A stretch of 16,163 nt of DNA from CAYMRB01 sp964392615 (GTDB taxonomy: Bacteria; Planctomycetota; UBA8108), in the NCBI GenBank assembly GCA_964392615.1, contig CAYMRB010000221.1:1-16163 (forward strand), given 5' to 3'. The stretch's first letter is position 1. Every line of letters begins with the position of its first letter. The translations under genes and the position numbers were made by a program. The notes under the pieces were generated by a model. That model did no database searches. It was not told where the DNA came from and saw only the letters and a list, made by a program, of their open reading frames with translations. This document shows, one piece after another, positions 7,511-15,673 of this stretch.

Positions 7511-7531
7511 CGACGCGTCGCTAGCGCGTCG
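7511..7531. terminator. Inverted repeat between convergent genes, possible bidirectional terminator
   Basis: CGACGCG (7511-7517) and CGCGTCG (7525-7531) are perfect reverse complements with a 7-nt loop. It begins 9 nt after the lamin-tail gene stop and includes the TAG stop of the GH51 gene in its loop. There is no T-tract, so intrinsic termination is unproven. Confidence 0.4.
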
Positions 7532-9569
7532 TCACGCGGACGATCGTCAGCGAGTGGGGGGGGAGGTCGGCGATCCCCTTCTCGAAGACGATCTCGATCC
7601 TTTGCGGCACGACCCGGTCGGGGTGATCGACGTCGTTGTACGCATCGGGCGACTCGCCAGTCAGCACGATCGCTTCGTGCTTGCCCTGTAGCGGTCGTCC
7701 GCCTAACTCGAGAGTGCAGGCGACGGACTTCGCGGGATGGCGATTGACCAGCGCGACGGCCCACTGACGGCCCGACTCGTCCACGGTCGCGATGGCATCG
7801 ATCGCCGGAATGCTCGCGCGACCGTGTCGGAGCTTTCCTGCCGTTAGCTCGAGCCGACCGACGCGGGGCTGCAGCTCGTTGGCGTACATGGCGAGCGTGT
7901 GGAAGTGCGTGCGCCGCACGATGCCTCGTTCGTGGACGTAGAGCGGCCCGCGCGTGTTCACGATCGGCGCGATATTCGCCATGCCGACGTCCTCCGCATG
8001 CCGGAGACACGCGTTGAGGAACGACGCGGAGAACAGAGCGTCCGCCATCGTGTACTGCGACGCGATGGCGTTCTTCTCGCGCGCTTTCACCAGCCGAACG
8101 ACCTCAGGGTCGGCATAGTCCTGCACCGTCCTGCGCGGAAAGCCCGGGTGATGCCAGCCGCGCAGGTTCCACTCGTCGAAGGCGATCTTGATTCGGCCTC
8201 GATAGCCGGACTCCTCGAGAACGCCGACGAACCGCGCGATGGTCTCCTCAGGACGCGCGGACTTCATGATGCACGTCAGATAGTCCGGCGTGTCGTTGCG
8301 TTGCCAGAGCGGCAACCAATAGGAGTGGATCGAGATGTAGTCCAGGTACGGTCCCGCCATCTCGAGCAGCGGCAACGTCCATTCGCGCGACGGCAGCGCG
8401 GCGGCTGACAGCTGGATGGTCGGATCCGCGGCCTTCATCGCCTTCGCCGCTTCGAGGACGAGCGGCGCCCACTTCTCGATGGGCTTGTATCCGATCTCGT
8501 GCCGTCCCCAGTTCTCGTTGCCGATGCTCCAAATCCTGACGCCCTGCGGCGAGGCGTGTCCGTTCGCACGGCGCATCTGCGCGTACCTGCCGGTCGTGCC
8601 GTTGCAGTACTCGACCCAGTGCCGCATCTCGGCGACGGTGCCGTTGCCCGCGTTGTTGCAGATATAGGGCTCCCAATCCATGAGGCGGCAGAGCTTGACG
8701 AACTCATCCGTGCCGAAGGTATTGGGTTCGATCACGCCCCAAGCCATGTCGTCCGTCGGCTTGCGAATCCGTCCGACGCCCTTCTCCCAGTGATAGCCGC
8801 TCACATAGCAGCCGCCGGGCCAGCGGACGACCGGAATCTTCAGCTCCTTCAGCGCGACGAGGACGTCCCGGCGAAATCCGTTCTCGTCGGAGAGCGGCGA
8901 GTCGGGATCGAAGAGCCCGCCGTAAACCTGGCGGCCGAAGTGCTCGAGAAACCCGCCGAAGATCATCGGGTCATATGGCACCGAGCGGACAGCAGTGTCG
9001 ATCTTGACCGTCGCCGACGTCGCGCTGGGCGGATCATCGACAGGCTCCAGGGCGACGTCGTCATACCAAGCCTGTCCTGTCGACACGCCCCAGCCCCCGT
9101 AGAGGCAGTTGATCTCGAGTCGGGCCGCCTCGGCCCGAAAGACCGTGGAGACTCGCGTCCAATCGCGCGACCCGAGGACGGCATCGGTCCTCACCGACTG
9201 CATGTTCTGGATGTTCAGCAGGGCGCCGACGGCACCGCGCATCTTGTCGGTCTTGATCCAACCCGAGAGGCGGTACCACGCGGCTCGCTCGACGTCCACG
9301 GTGGCCGTCCACGCGGCGTCGGCGCCCTTCTCGGAGCGGATCGAGACGCAGCGCTTGCCGGTACGTCCCGGCGCCTCGACGGCCCAACGCGCGTTCTTCT
9401 CGCCCGCCCACGCTCGCGACGACCAGCCCTCGACGCCAGTGGCCGTCCTCGTCTCGAACGAGCCGTTCGGCAGGAGGGTCTTCGCCGGCGTCTTGTCTTC
9501 CGACGCGGTGGCGGTCGAGCTCAGGACGCCCAGTAGCGCCTGCACGACGGCCATGGTCTTCGTGGTCAT
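7521..9569 (-). CDS. Secreted GH51-type alpha-L-arabinofuranosidase
   Basis: 682 residues; a retaining glycosidase that releases arabinofuranose from arabinan or arabinoxylan side chains. A signal peptide covers about residues 1-23. Residues about 30-178 form a jelly-roll module resembling CBM4/9 (LLPNGSFE, WYRLSGWIKT, AWYDDVAL). The catalytic (beta/alpha)8 part starts near 188 with MIFGGFLEHFGRQVYGGLFD, the usual GH51 opening, then VVRWPGGCYVSGYHW. The acid/base is E352 (GNENWG) and the nucleophile E466 (FDEWN). A beta-sandwich with ALVNRHP follows to the end. The ATG at 9569 is used, with GAGGGA about 9 nt upstream; a TTG directly before it was not preferred. All catalytic residues are present, so it should be active. 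Beta-xylosidase or endoglucanase side activity, known in some GH51 members, cannot be excluded. It diverges from the HEAT-LamG gene. Confidence 0.94.
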   Translation of the reverse strand: MTTKTMAVVQALLGVLSSTATASEDKTPAKTLLPNGSFETRTATGVEGWSSRAWAGEKNARWAVEAPGRTGKRCVSIRSEKGADAAWTATVDVERAAWYRLSGWIKTDKMRGAVGALLNIQNMQSVRTDAVLGSRDWTRVSTVFRAEAARLEINCLYGGWGVSTGQAWYDDVALEPVDDPPSATSATVKIDTAVRSVPYDPMIFGGFLEHFGRQVYGGLFDPDSPLSDENGFRRDVLVALKELKIPVVRWPGGCYVSGYHWEKGVGRIRKPTDDMAWGVIEPNTFGTDEFVKLCRLMDWEPYICNNAGNGTVAEMRHWVEYCNGTTGRYAQMRRANGHASPQGVRIWSIGNENWGRHEIGYKPIEKWAPLVLEAAKAMKAADPTIQLSAAALPSREWTLPLLEMAGPYLDYISIHSYWLPLWQRNDTPDYLTCIMKSARPEETIARFVGVLEESGYRGRIKIAFDEWNLRGWHHPGFPRRTVQDYADPEVVRLVKAREKNAIASQYTMADALFSASFLNACLRHAEDVGMANIAPIVNTRGPLYVHERGIVRRTHFHTLAMYANELQPRVGRLELTAGKLRHGRASIPAIDAIATVDESGRQWAVALVNRHPAKSVACTLELGGRPLQGKHEAIVLTGESPDAYNDVDHPDRVVPQRIEIVFEKGIADLPPHSLTIVRVTTR

Positions 9570-9625
9570 CAACGCTATTCCCTCGTCGAGCCTTCAGGAG
9601 CGCCCGTCTGCAACGGGCCCGTGTC

Positions 9626-9654
9626 ACGATCTGGCAGCCCGGTGCGAATGTCAA
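9626..9654 (-). promoter_or_regulatory. Putative promoter of the GH51 gene
   Basis: On the minus strand a perfect TTGACA (9654-9649) is followed after 17 nt by GATCGT (9631-9626), 62 nt before the ATG at 9569. The -35 is strong and the -10 is poor. Confidence 0.4.
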
Positions 9655-9684
9655 CTCCTCGAGCGAAACGGGCGCCGTATCGAG

Positions 9685-9690
9685 TAGGCT
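9685..9690 (+). promoter_or_regulatory. Possible -10 element of the HEAT-LamG operon
   Basis: TAGGCT, 44 nt before the ATG at 9729 and similar in sequence and distance to the hexamers at 2279, 5191 and 14628. No -35 box is evident. Confidence 0.3.
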
Positions 9691-9715
9691 GTGGGGCCGG
9701 GGCAGAGGGACCGAT

Positions 9716-9721
9716 GAGGAG
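9716..9721 (+). promoter_or_regulatory. Ribosome binding site of the HEAT-LamG gene
   Basis: GAGGAG, 7 nt before the ATG at 9729. It favours this start over the in-frame ATG at 9714, whose own GAGGGA is only 3 nt away. Confidence 0.65.
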
Positions 9722-9728
9722 ACCTCGT

Positions 9729-11312
9729 ATGCCAAGTGCCACCTTTCACAAGTATCTGTGCATTCGAGCGGCATCTCCGCCCGCTGGCTTCGTTGCACTC
9801 AGTCGACTATGGGCCTTCAGCGCCAGATTCCTGCTCCCGGCCGTGCTCCTCTGGACGCCGGCCGTCGCGCTCGCGTCCGCCGACGAGGGGCGAAGCAAAC
9901 CGCGGCAGCACCGCGTGGACGCCCATCCGGCGACCGCCGCGTGGCTGCGCAGCCTGCGCTCGAACGTCGCCGCCGAGAGAGCCCGCGCGGCGGCGGCGTT
10001 GGGTCGCCTCGGCCGTCGCGCGGCTTCTCGGTCGCTTGTCCCTCCACTGATTCGAGCGTTGGGCGACGCGGATGCTGCAGTGCGCCGCGAGGCAGCTCGC
10101 GCCCTCGGCAGGCTGCGTGCGAAGCGCTCCTCGCCGGCTCTCGAGAAGACGCTGGACGACCGCGACATCAACGTGCGCCTTCACGCCGCGCACGCGCTCG
10201 GCGAGATCCGCTCGCCGACGTCCGCGACGGCTCTATTGGGCGCGCTCGGCGACGCCGAATACTGCGTGCGCGAGGAGGCGGCGTGGGCGCTGCGCGAGAT
10301 CGACGACCCGGCCGTGCTCCCGGCCCTGGCTGCAAGCCTTGCGGACTCCGAGGCGGACGTCGATCACATCGTCTGGATCTTCCGGCACCATGCGAAGCCG
10401 GCGCGGTCCGCTGCGGCGCTCTTCGTCCTGCTGAAGCGGCCGGAGGTCATCGCGCGGCGTCGGGCCGTGCGCGCGCTGAGTCGCCTGCAGAGCGGGAGCG
10501 ACGCCGCGGTCGATCCGCTGCTACACGCGCTCTCGGACACGGACCTGACCGTGCGCCGCGCTGCCGTGATGGCGCTGCGGACGGTCCGCGAGGAACGAGT
10601 GCTCGAGGCGCTGCGCGCGCTGGCCACCCGGGAGGCCGACGCCGAGCTTCGCAAGTCGCTCGACGAGGCGGTCGCGGAACTCTCGAAGGACCATCGCCTC
10701 GCCGCTCACTGGAGCTTTGACGATCGCGACACGAGCGTCGCGCGCGATGTCAGCGGCAACGGCGTCGACGGTCGGATCGTCGGCTGTCGCTCCGTCGCCG
10801 GCAAGATCGGTCACGCGCTGCGTTTCGCGAACGGGAAGTACATCGAGCTCGGCACGCCGGAAGGGTTGAGGATCACCGGCCGACCGATGACCGTCATGGC
10901 GTGGGCGAAGTCGGACGCGGACAACGGCGTCGTGGTCGCGCGCGGCGGCGCTCTCTGCGGCTACTCGCTCTACCTGCTCGATGGTGTCGCGCGGTTCGGT
11001 ATCCGGCGCGGCGACGCACCGCCCCCGGTCGCGGCCGGCACGCGCCGCGTCGTCGGCGCGTGGGTCCACCTCGTCGGCGTGATCGACAGGGATCACATCG
11101 AGCTCTACGTCGACGGCAAGCTCGCCGCGCGCACGGCTACCGAAGGCTACCTGACGTCGGAATGCGGGCAGGGGATGGAGATCGGCTTCGACGTCGGCAA
11201 CAGCCCCGCGGAGACCTGCGCGAGCTTCCAGGGCGTCATCGACGAGGTCAAGGTGTACAGCGTGGCGTTGTCGGCCGAGGAGATCGCCGCGGCGGCGGCC
11301 GAAGAAGAGTGA
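9729..11312 (+). CDS. Secreted HEAT-repeat / LamG-like jelly-roll fusion protein
   Basis: 527 residues. A rather long N-terminal signal has its hydrophobic core at residues 34-50 (FLLPAVLLWTPAVALAS). Residues about 75-320 are clean HEAT repeats of the PBS-lyase type, for example VRREAARALGRL, VRLHAAHALGEI, VREEAAWALREI and VRRAAVMALRTV. Residues about 323-515 form a LamG-like concanavalin-A-type jelly roll: HWSFDD, DVSGNGVDGRIVG, ALRFANGKYIELG, MTVMAWAKSD, WVHLVGVID, IELYVDGKLAA and GVIDEVKVYSVALS. The two modules suggest a protein-binding solenoid joined to a glycan- or ligand-binding domain; the protein is not enzymatic. Its TGA shares one base with the ATG of the following quinoprotein gene (TGATG), so the two are translationally coupled and probably act together. 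A signal anchor instead of cleavage is possible. Confidence 0.9.
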   Translation: MPSATFHKYLCIRAASPPAGFVALSRLWAFSARFLLPAVLLWTPAVALASADEGRSKPRQHRVDAHPATAAWLRSLRSNVAAERARAAAALGRLGRRAASRSLVPPLIRALGDADAAVRREAARALGRLRAKRSSPALEKTLDDRDINVRLHAAHALGEIRSPTSATALLGALGDAEYCVREEAAWALREIDDPAVLPALAASLADSEADVDHIVWIFRHHAKPARSAAALFVLLKRPEVIARRRAVRALSRLQSGSDAAVDPLLHALSDTDLTVRRAAVMALRTVREERVLEALRALATREADAELRKSLDEAVAELSKDHRLAAHWSFDDRDTSVARDVSGNGVDGRIVGCRSVAGKIGHALRFANGKYIELGTPEGLRITGRPMTVMAWAKSDADNGVVVARGGALCGYSLYLLDGVARFGIRRGDAPPPVAAGTRRVVGAWVHLVGVIDRDHIELYVDGKLAARTATEGYLTSECGQGMEIGFDVGNSPAETCASFQGVIDEVKVYSVALSAEEIAAAAAEEE

Positions 11313-14300
11313 TGACGCGCTCACAGTCGAAGGATTCGAGGTCGATGCAACAAGGCATGTTCCCTTTGCGATACGTCGCGTACGCGGCGTTCGTCGCTCT
11401 GTTCGGTCTGTGGGTTCAGGCCCCGCACGTCGCGGCCGAGGAACCCGACGTTGCGCTGACGGCGCAGCGCATCGTCGAGACGAGCGGCGCGGCGGGCGGG
11501 ATCGCCGTCGTGCTCGGCCCGAGCAACGCCGATCTCGCGCTCGCCATCGCACGACAGGGGCCGTTTGTCGTGCATTGCCTGGCGAACTCACAGGAAGTGG
11601 CCGACGAGCTGCGACGGCAGATCTCGACCGTGGGCATGTACGGCACCGTGTCCGCGGATGTGCGGCGCGGTCAGCGTCTGCCGTATGCGGACAACCTCGT
11701 CAACATCGTCGTCGTGGTGCATCCGTTTGCCTCCCTCGCTGAGGTCCTGCGTGCGCTGGCTCCTCTCGGAACCGTGCATGTCCCCGCCGGGAGTGATGCC
11801 GAGGAATGGCGAGAGCGCCTGCGTTCCGTCGGTGCCGAGGTGATCGCCAACGACGACGATCGCGGCTGGGTGCACGCGCGGGCGCGCTGGCCCGATTCGA
11901 TCGACGAGTGGACGCACTACCTGCACGGCCCGGACGGCAACCCGGTCGCGAACGACCGCGAGGTCGGGCCTCCCGCGAGCTACCAGTGGGTCGGCGGTCC
12001 GACGTGGCAGCGCTCCCACGAGTCGGACTCGAGCATCAGCACGATCGTCACGGCGCGCGGTCGCCTGTTCTACATCGTCGACGAGGCGCCGATCAGCTTG
12101 GCCGGGCAGCACGACCTGCCGGACAAGTGGTCCCTCGCCGCGAAGGACGCGTTCAACGGCGTGACGCTGTGGAAGGTGCCGATCCGGCGTTGGGGCTGGC
12201 GAGAGTGGAAGAGCTCGTGGTTCAACACGCGCCCCGGGGACATCCCGCTCAACATCCAGAAGCGACTGGTCGCGGTCGGCGATCGCGTCTACGTCACGCT
12301 GGGCTATCGCGCCCCCGTGACCGAGATCGACGCGCGCACCGGCGCGATTTTCCGCTCGTATTCGGGCACCGAGGGCACCAGCGAGATTCTCCTCGTCGAC
12401 GGCACCCTCCTCCTGTCGGTTCTGTCCGACGGCCGCGCGCGCATCATGGCGATCGACGCGACCACCGGGAAGCGCCAGTGGGTGACCGGCAAATCGTACC
12501 GCGGTAGCACGGTCGACTACATCAAGTGGAAGGAGATGCACGGCGGCTCGAAGCCCGCCGTCCTCGATCCGGCGCTGAATATCGCGAGCGACGGCAAGGT
12601 CGTCGCGTTCATCGACGGAGCCGATGTCGTCTGCATCGATGCGACGAGCGGCGCCGAGAAGTGGCGCAGCGCGTTTCCGAGCGACGCAGCGGACAGCCGG
12701 GCCGGAGGCATCCGCTCGGAGGGGAATCTGTGGGTCGGCACGATGATCGTCAGCGACGGCGTCGTGGTCCACGCCAGCCCGAGTCGGCTCGCCGCGTTCT
12801 CGGCGGCGAACGGCGACGTGCTGTGGGAGCAGCCGAAGCGCTACATCCAGCATCTGTGGTACGAGTGGAAGGACGTCTTCGTGATCGGCGGGCTGGTCTG
12901 GACGTGGAGCGCGGAGCTCGCCAAGGGGCGGTCGCTCTATCCGACGTCGGTCAACGGCTACGGCATTCACAGCGGCAGGCTCGAGCGAGAGGTGCCGCTG
13001 GGGACGATCTTCAAGACGCACCATCATCACAGGTGCTACCGCAACAAGGCGACGACGCGCTACATCCTCGCCAGTCGACGCGGGACCGAGTTCGTCGATC
13101 TCGCCGGCGGCCAGCACACGGTGCACAACTGGGTTCGCGGCACGTGTCACGTCGGCATGATGCCTGCCAACGGCTTGCACTACGCGCCCCCGCATCCGTG
13201 TCAGTGCTACGTCGACGAGAAGCTGAACGGCATGAACGCGCTCGTTGCGGCACCGACGACTACGCGGGCGAGCACCTCCGAGTCGGCGAGCGATCCGCTC
13301 ATGCGCGGGCCGGCGTTCGGACGAGCGCCGATCACCGGCGCTGTGGTCGAGCGCGTAGCCACCGTGGCGGACTGGCCGGTGTTCCGCAGCGACGCGACGC
13401 GCTCCGGATCGGTCGACACACGCTTGGGCGACGGGCTGTCTCAGCGCTGGCGCGTCCGCATCGGCAGCCGCGTGTCGGCACCCATCGCCGTCGGCGATCG
13501 CCTCTACGCCGCCGCGATCGATGAGTATCGCGTCGTTTGTTTGCGGGCGAAGGACGGTGGCGAGGTGTGGTCCTTCACCGCAGGCGGGCGCGTCGACTCG
13601 CCGCCGAGCTATTGGCGCAGCGCGGTGTTCTTCGGCTCGGCCGACGGGCGGATCTACTGTCTGAACGCGAGCGACGGCGCACTGGCGTGGAGTTTTCGCG
13701 CCGGTCCTCGAGAGCGGCTGATCGGTTCGTTCGGGCGGCTCGAGTCCGCGTGGCCGGTTCACGGCAGCGTGTTGATCGAGGGCGATGTCCTCTACGCAGC
13801 CGCGGGGCGCACGTCGCAGCTCGACGGCGGCATTCGGCTCTGGGCGCTCGATCCGGCAACCGGCGCGGTCGTTCACGAGCGGACGCTGTCCGGGCCCGAC
13901 TACGCACAGGGTGGCTTCGACGAGAACTACCAGCTGCCGATGGGGGCGCTGCCCGACGTTCTGGCGATCGACGCCGCCGGGAAGAAGCGCCGCAAGCGAG
14001 ACGATGGCCTCGTGATCCACATGCGCGGCGAGGCGTTCGGCGCCGACCTCGAGTCGCGACCGCAAGCCCCCGAGCCGCTCCTGAAGGCGCGCGGCGGGTT
14101 CCTCGACGGGGACTACTTCAAGCGCATGCCGTGGACCGTGGGCGGCGAGTTCGCGCGCATGATCGTCCACGACGACCGCACGGCGTTCTACATCCGCATG
14201 TTCGACACGCTGCGCGGTCTCGATCCGACCGTCTTCTTCACGCCCGGGCATCGAGGTTACCTCCTCTTCGCCAAGGACATCGCGACAGCTGACGACGACA

Positions 14301-14623
14301 AGAAGAGGCGGCGAGGCGCGAAGACCGCGAAGAAGGCGAAGACGTGGCAGAAGCGCGTGCCGATCCGCGTGCGAGCGATGGTGCTGGCCGATCGTCGGCT
14401 CGTCGTCGCCGGTGCGCCCGACGTCGTTCCCGATGACGATCCGCTCGGATCCTTCGAGGGACGTTGCGGCGGTGTGCTCCGAGTGTTCGACGCGGACTCG
14501 GGCGACGAGATCTCCAAGCACGAGCTTGCCTCGCCGCCCGTCTTCAACGGAGCAGCGGCTGCGCGCGGGCGTCTCTTCCTGGCGAGCGAAGACGGCAGCG
14601 TCTCGTGCCTCAGCGGCCGCTGA
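11312..14623 (+). CDS. Large secreted quinoprotein: Rossmann methyltransferase-like domain plus two PQQ-type propellers
   Basis: 1103 residues. The signal peptide core is YVAYAAFVALFGLWV, ending near residue 42. Residues about 47-190 look like a class I methyltransferase fold: GIAVVLGPSNADLALAIA at the motif I position, RRGQRLPYADNLVNIVVV at 118-135, then LRALAPLGTVHV. The SAM glycine motif is degenerate (LGPSN), so this domain may not bind SAM. DEWTHYLHGPDGN (198-210) begins the first propeller (about 215-650), with repeat signatures such as LVAVGDRVYVTLG and IMAIDATTGKRQW. It ends in CHVGMMPANG...PPHPCQCY (612-633), with C612, C630 and C632. The second propeller starts at DWPVFRSDATRSG (687). 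A Lys/Arg-rich insertion lies near 994-1013. This architecture is common in planctomycetes as BamB-like proteins; function unknown. An alternative start is ATG 11345, which also keeps the signal peptide. Confidence 0.92.
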   Translation: MTRSQSKDSRSMQQGMFPLRYVAYAAFVALFGLWVQAPHVAAEEPDVALTAQRIVETSGAAGGIAVVLGPSNADLALAIARQGPFVVHCLANSQEVADELRRQISTVGMYGTVSADVRRGQRLPYADNLVNIVVVVHPFASLAEVLRALAPLGTVHVPAGSDAEEWRERLRSVGAEVIANDDDRGWVHARARWPDSIDEWTHYLHGPDGNPVANDREVGPPASYQWVGGPTWQRSHESDSSISTIVTARGRLFYIVDEAPISLAGQHDLPDKWSLAAKDAFNGVTLWKVPIRRWGWREWKSSWFNTRPGDIPLNIQKRLVAVGDRVYVTLGYRAPVTEIDARTGAIFRSYSGTEGTSEILLVDGTLLLSVLSDGRARIMAIDATTGKRQWVTGKSYRGSTVDYIKWKEMHGGSKPAVLDPALNIASDGKVVAFIDGADVVCIDATSGAEKWRSAFPSDAADSRAGGIRSEGNLWVGTMIVSDGVVVHASPSRLAAFSAANGDVLWEQPKRYIQHLWYEWKDVFVIGGLVWTWSAELAKGRSLYPTSVNGYGIHSGRLEREVPLGTIFKTHHHHRCYRNKATTRYILASRRGTEFVDLAGGQHTVHNWVRGTCHVGMMPANGLHYAPPHPCQCYVDEKLNGMNALVAAPTTTRASTSESASDPLMRGPAFGRAPITGAVVERVATVADWPVFRSDATRSGSVDTRLGDGLSQRWRVRIGSRVSAPIAVGDRLYAAAIDEYRVVCLRAKDGGEVWSFTAGGRVDSPPSYWRSAVFFGSADGRIYCLNASDGALAWSFRAGPRERLIGSFGRLESAWPVHGSVLIEGDVLYAAAGRTSQLDGGIRLWALDPATGAVVHERTLSGPDYAQGGFDENYQLPMGALPDVLAIDAAGKKRRKRDDGLVIHMRGEAFGADLESRPQAPEPLLKARGGFLDGDYFKRMPWTVGGEFARMIVHDDRTAFYIRMFDTLRGLDPTVFFTPGHRGYLLFAKDIATADDDKKRRRGAKTAKKAKTWQKRVPIRVRAMVLADRRLVVAGAPDVVPDDDPLGSFEGRCGGVLRVFDADSGDEISKHELASPPVFNGAAAARGRLFLASEDGSVSCLSGR

Positions 14624-14627
14624 GCGG

Positions 14628-14633
14628 TTAGAC
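14628..14633 (+). promoter_or_regulatory. Possible -10 element of the esterase gene
   Basis: TAGACT in GCGGTTAGACTCGACG, 46 nt before the ATG at 14674 and 4 nt after the quinoprotein stop. It is identical to the hexamer at 2279-2284. The esterase may therefore have its own promoter as well as being cotranscribed. Confidence 0.35.
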
Positions 14634-14673
14634 TCGACGAGAAGAGAGTCCGAGACACAGGAGCGAGCGAAGA

Positions 14674-15630
14674 ATGACGAGCAGCAGCTGTCGATTCGTC
14701 GCCGTCGCCGTCTGCGCGATAGCGTTTACCGCAACGACCGTGGCCCAGGATACCGCGACGACGTCGAAGGGAGCCGTCGACGGCGAGAAGGCCGCACGCC
14801 CGACGCTGAACCTCTGGCCGGGCACGCCGCCCGGAGAGACGAGGATGCTGCCGCCGGAGTCGGATATCAACAAGCCGACCGATCGCAAGATCGCCGGCCG
14901 TCCGATCATCAAGCTGGCGAATGTCTCGACGCCGACGCTCGAGATCTTCCGGCCCGCTGCGGAGATCGACACCGGGGCGTCCGTCGTCATCTGTCCGGGG
15001 GGCGGGCACCACATCCTCGCCTATGACCTCGAAGGCACCGAGGTGGCCGAGTGGCTCAACTCGATTGGCGTGACCGGCATCGTGCTCAAGTACCGCGTCC
15101 CCGCGCGCGAGAAGGACCCGCGGTGGCGAGCGGCCGTGCAGGACGCTCAGCGCGCCGTCAGCGTCGTCCGCACGAAGGCCGCGAGCTGGGGTGTCGACCC
15201 GAAGCGCATCGGCATCCTCGGCTTCTCGGCCGGCGGTGAGACGGCGGCTCTGACAGCCGTCTTCGGCGCGAAGCGCACGTACGAGGCTGTCGACGCGGCG
15301 GACAAGGCATCGTGCCGTCCCGATTTCGCCGTGCTGGTCTACCCCGCCTGGTTGACCGAGAAGGGCACGACGCAGCTGCGCTCGTACATCAAGGTCGACT
15401 CGACCACGCCGCCGATGTTCTTTGCTCACGCGTGGGACGATCGGGTCTCCCCGCTGAATAGCCTGGCGTTGTTCACCGAGCTCAAGAAGAACGGCGTGTC
15501 CGCCGAGCTCCACGTCTACTCGCGCGGCGGCCACGGCTACGGTCTTCGCGAGACCGAGGATCCGGTGACGACCTGGGCTGCGCGGTGCGCCGAGTGGTTG
15601 CGTGTCGCGGGCTGGGCGCGTCGGCCTTGA
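14674..15630 (+). CDS. Secreted alpha/beta-hydrolase, acetylxylan-esterase-like
   Basis: 318 residues. The signal peptide ends near residue 24 (AVAVCAIAFTATTVAQ). The mature protein opens with LNLWPGTPPGE, typical of secreted sugar-ester hydrolases found beside glycosidases. The oxyanion loop is CPGGGHH (107-113), the nucleophile S185 in GFSAGG, the acid D255 or D256 in HAWDDRVSP, and the base H287 in GGHGYGLR; the triad is complete. Expected reaction: removal of acetyl (or similar acyl) groups from xylan-type polysaccharides. AGGAG at 14659-14663, 10 nt upstream, supports the start. It lies 50 bp after the quinoprotein gene on the same strand and within 6 kb of the arabinofuranosidase, which fits arabinoxylan-type substrates (inference). 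A peptidase or feruloyl esterase of the same fold is less likely but possible. Confidence 0.9.
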   Translation: MTSSSCRFVAVAVCAIAFTATTVAQDTATTSKGAVDGEKAARPTLNLWPGTPPGETRMLPPESDINKPTDRKIAGRPIIKLANVSTPTLEIFRPAAEIDTGASVVICPGGGHHILAYDLEGTEVAEWLNSIGVTGIVLKYRVPAREKDPRWRAAVQDAQRAVSVVRTKAASWGVDPKRIGILGFSAGGETAALTAVFGAKRTYEAVDAADKASCRPDFAVLVYPAWLTEKGTTQLRSYIKVDSTTPPMFFAHAWDDRVSPLNSLALFTELKKNGVSAELHVYSRGGHGYGLRETEDPVTTWAARCAEWLRVAGWARRP

Positions 15631-15646
15631 TCGCCCGAATGGAGAT

Positions 15647-15662
15647 CGGGGACTACACCCCG
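15647..15662. terminator. Short hairpin between convergent esterase and UroD-like genes
   Basis: CGGGG (15647-15651), loop ACTACA, CCCCG (15658-15662), inside the 43-bp convergent gap. It could serve both strands. The stem is short and there is no U-tract apart from TTT at 15668-15670. Confidence 0.35.
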
Positions 15663-15673
15663 GCCACTTTCCG

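Noticed and set aside
9621..9728. Start at 9621 or ATG 9714 for the HEAT-LamG gene
   Set aside because: ATG 9729 has GAGGAG at good spacing; the longer forms put many charged residues in front of an already long signal.
10901..11311. Upstream extension of the quinoprotein frame to 10901
   Set aside because: The extension is an Arg-rich shadow of the LamG domain and would precede the signal peptide.
11588..14521. A 977-codon open frame on the minus strand opposite the quinoprotein gene
   Set aside because: Composition is shadow-like (Arg, Asp and Val-rich, low complexity), and the plus strand encodes recognisable propellers over the whole stretch.
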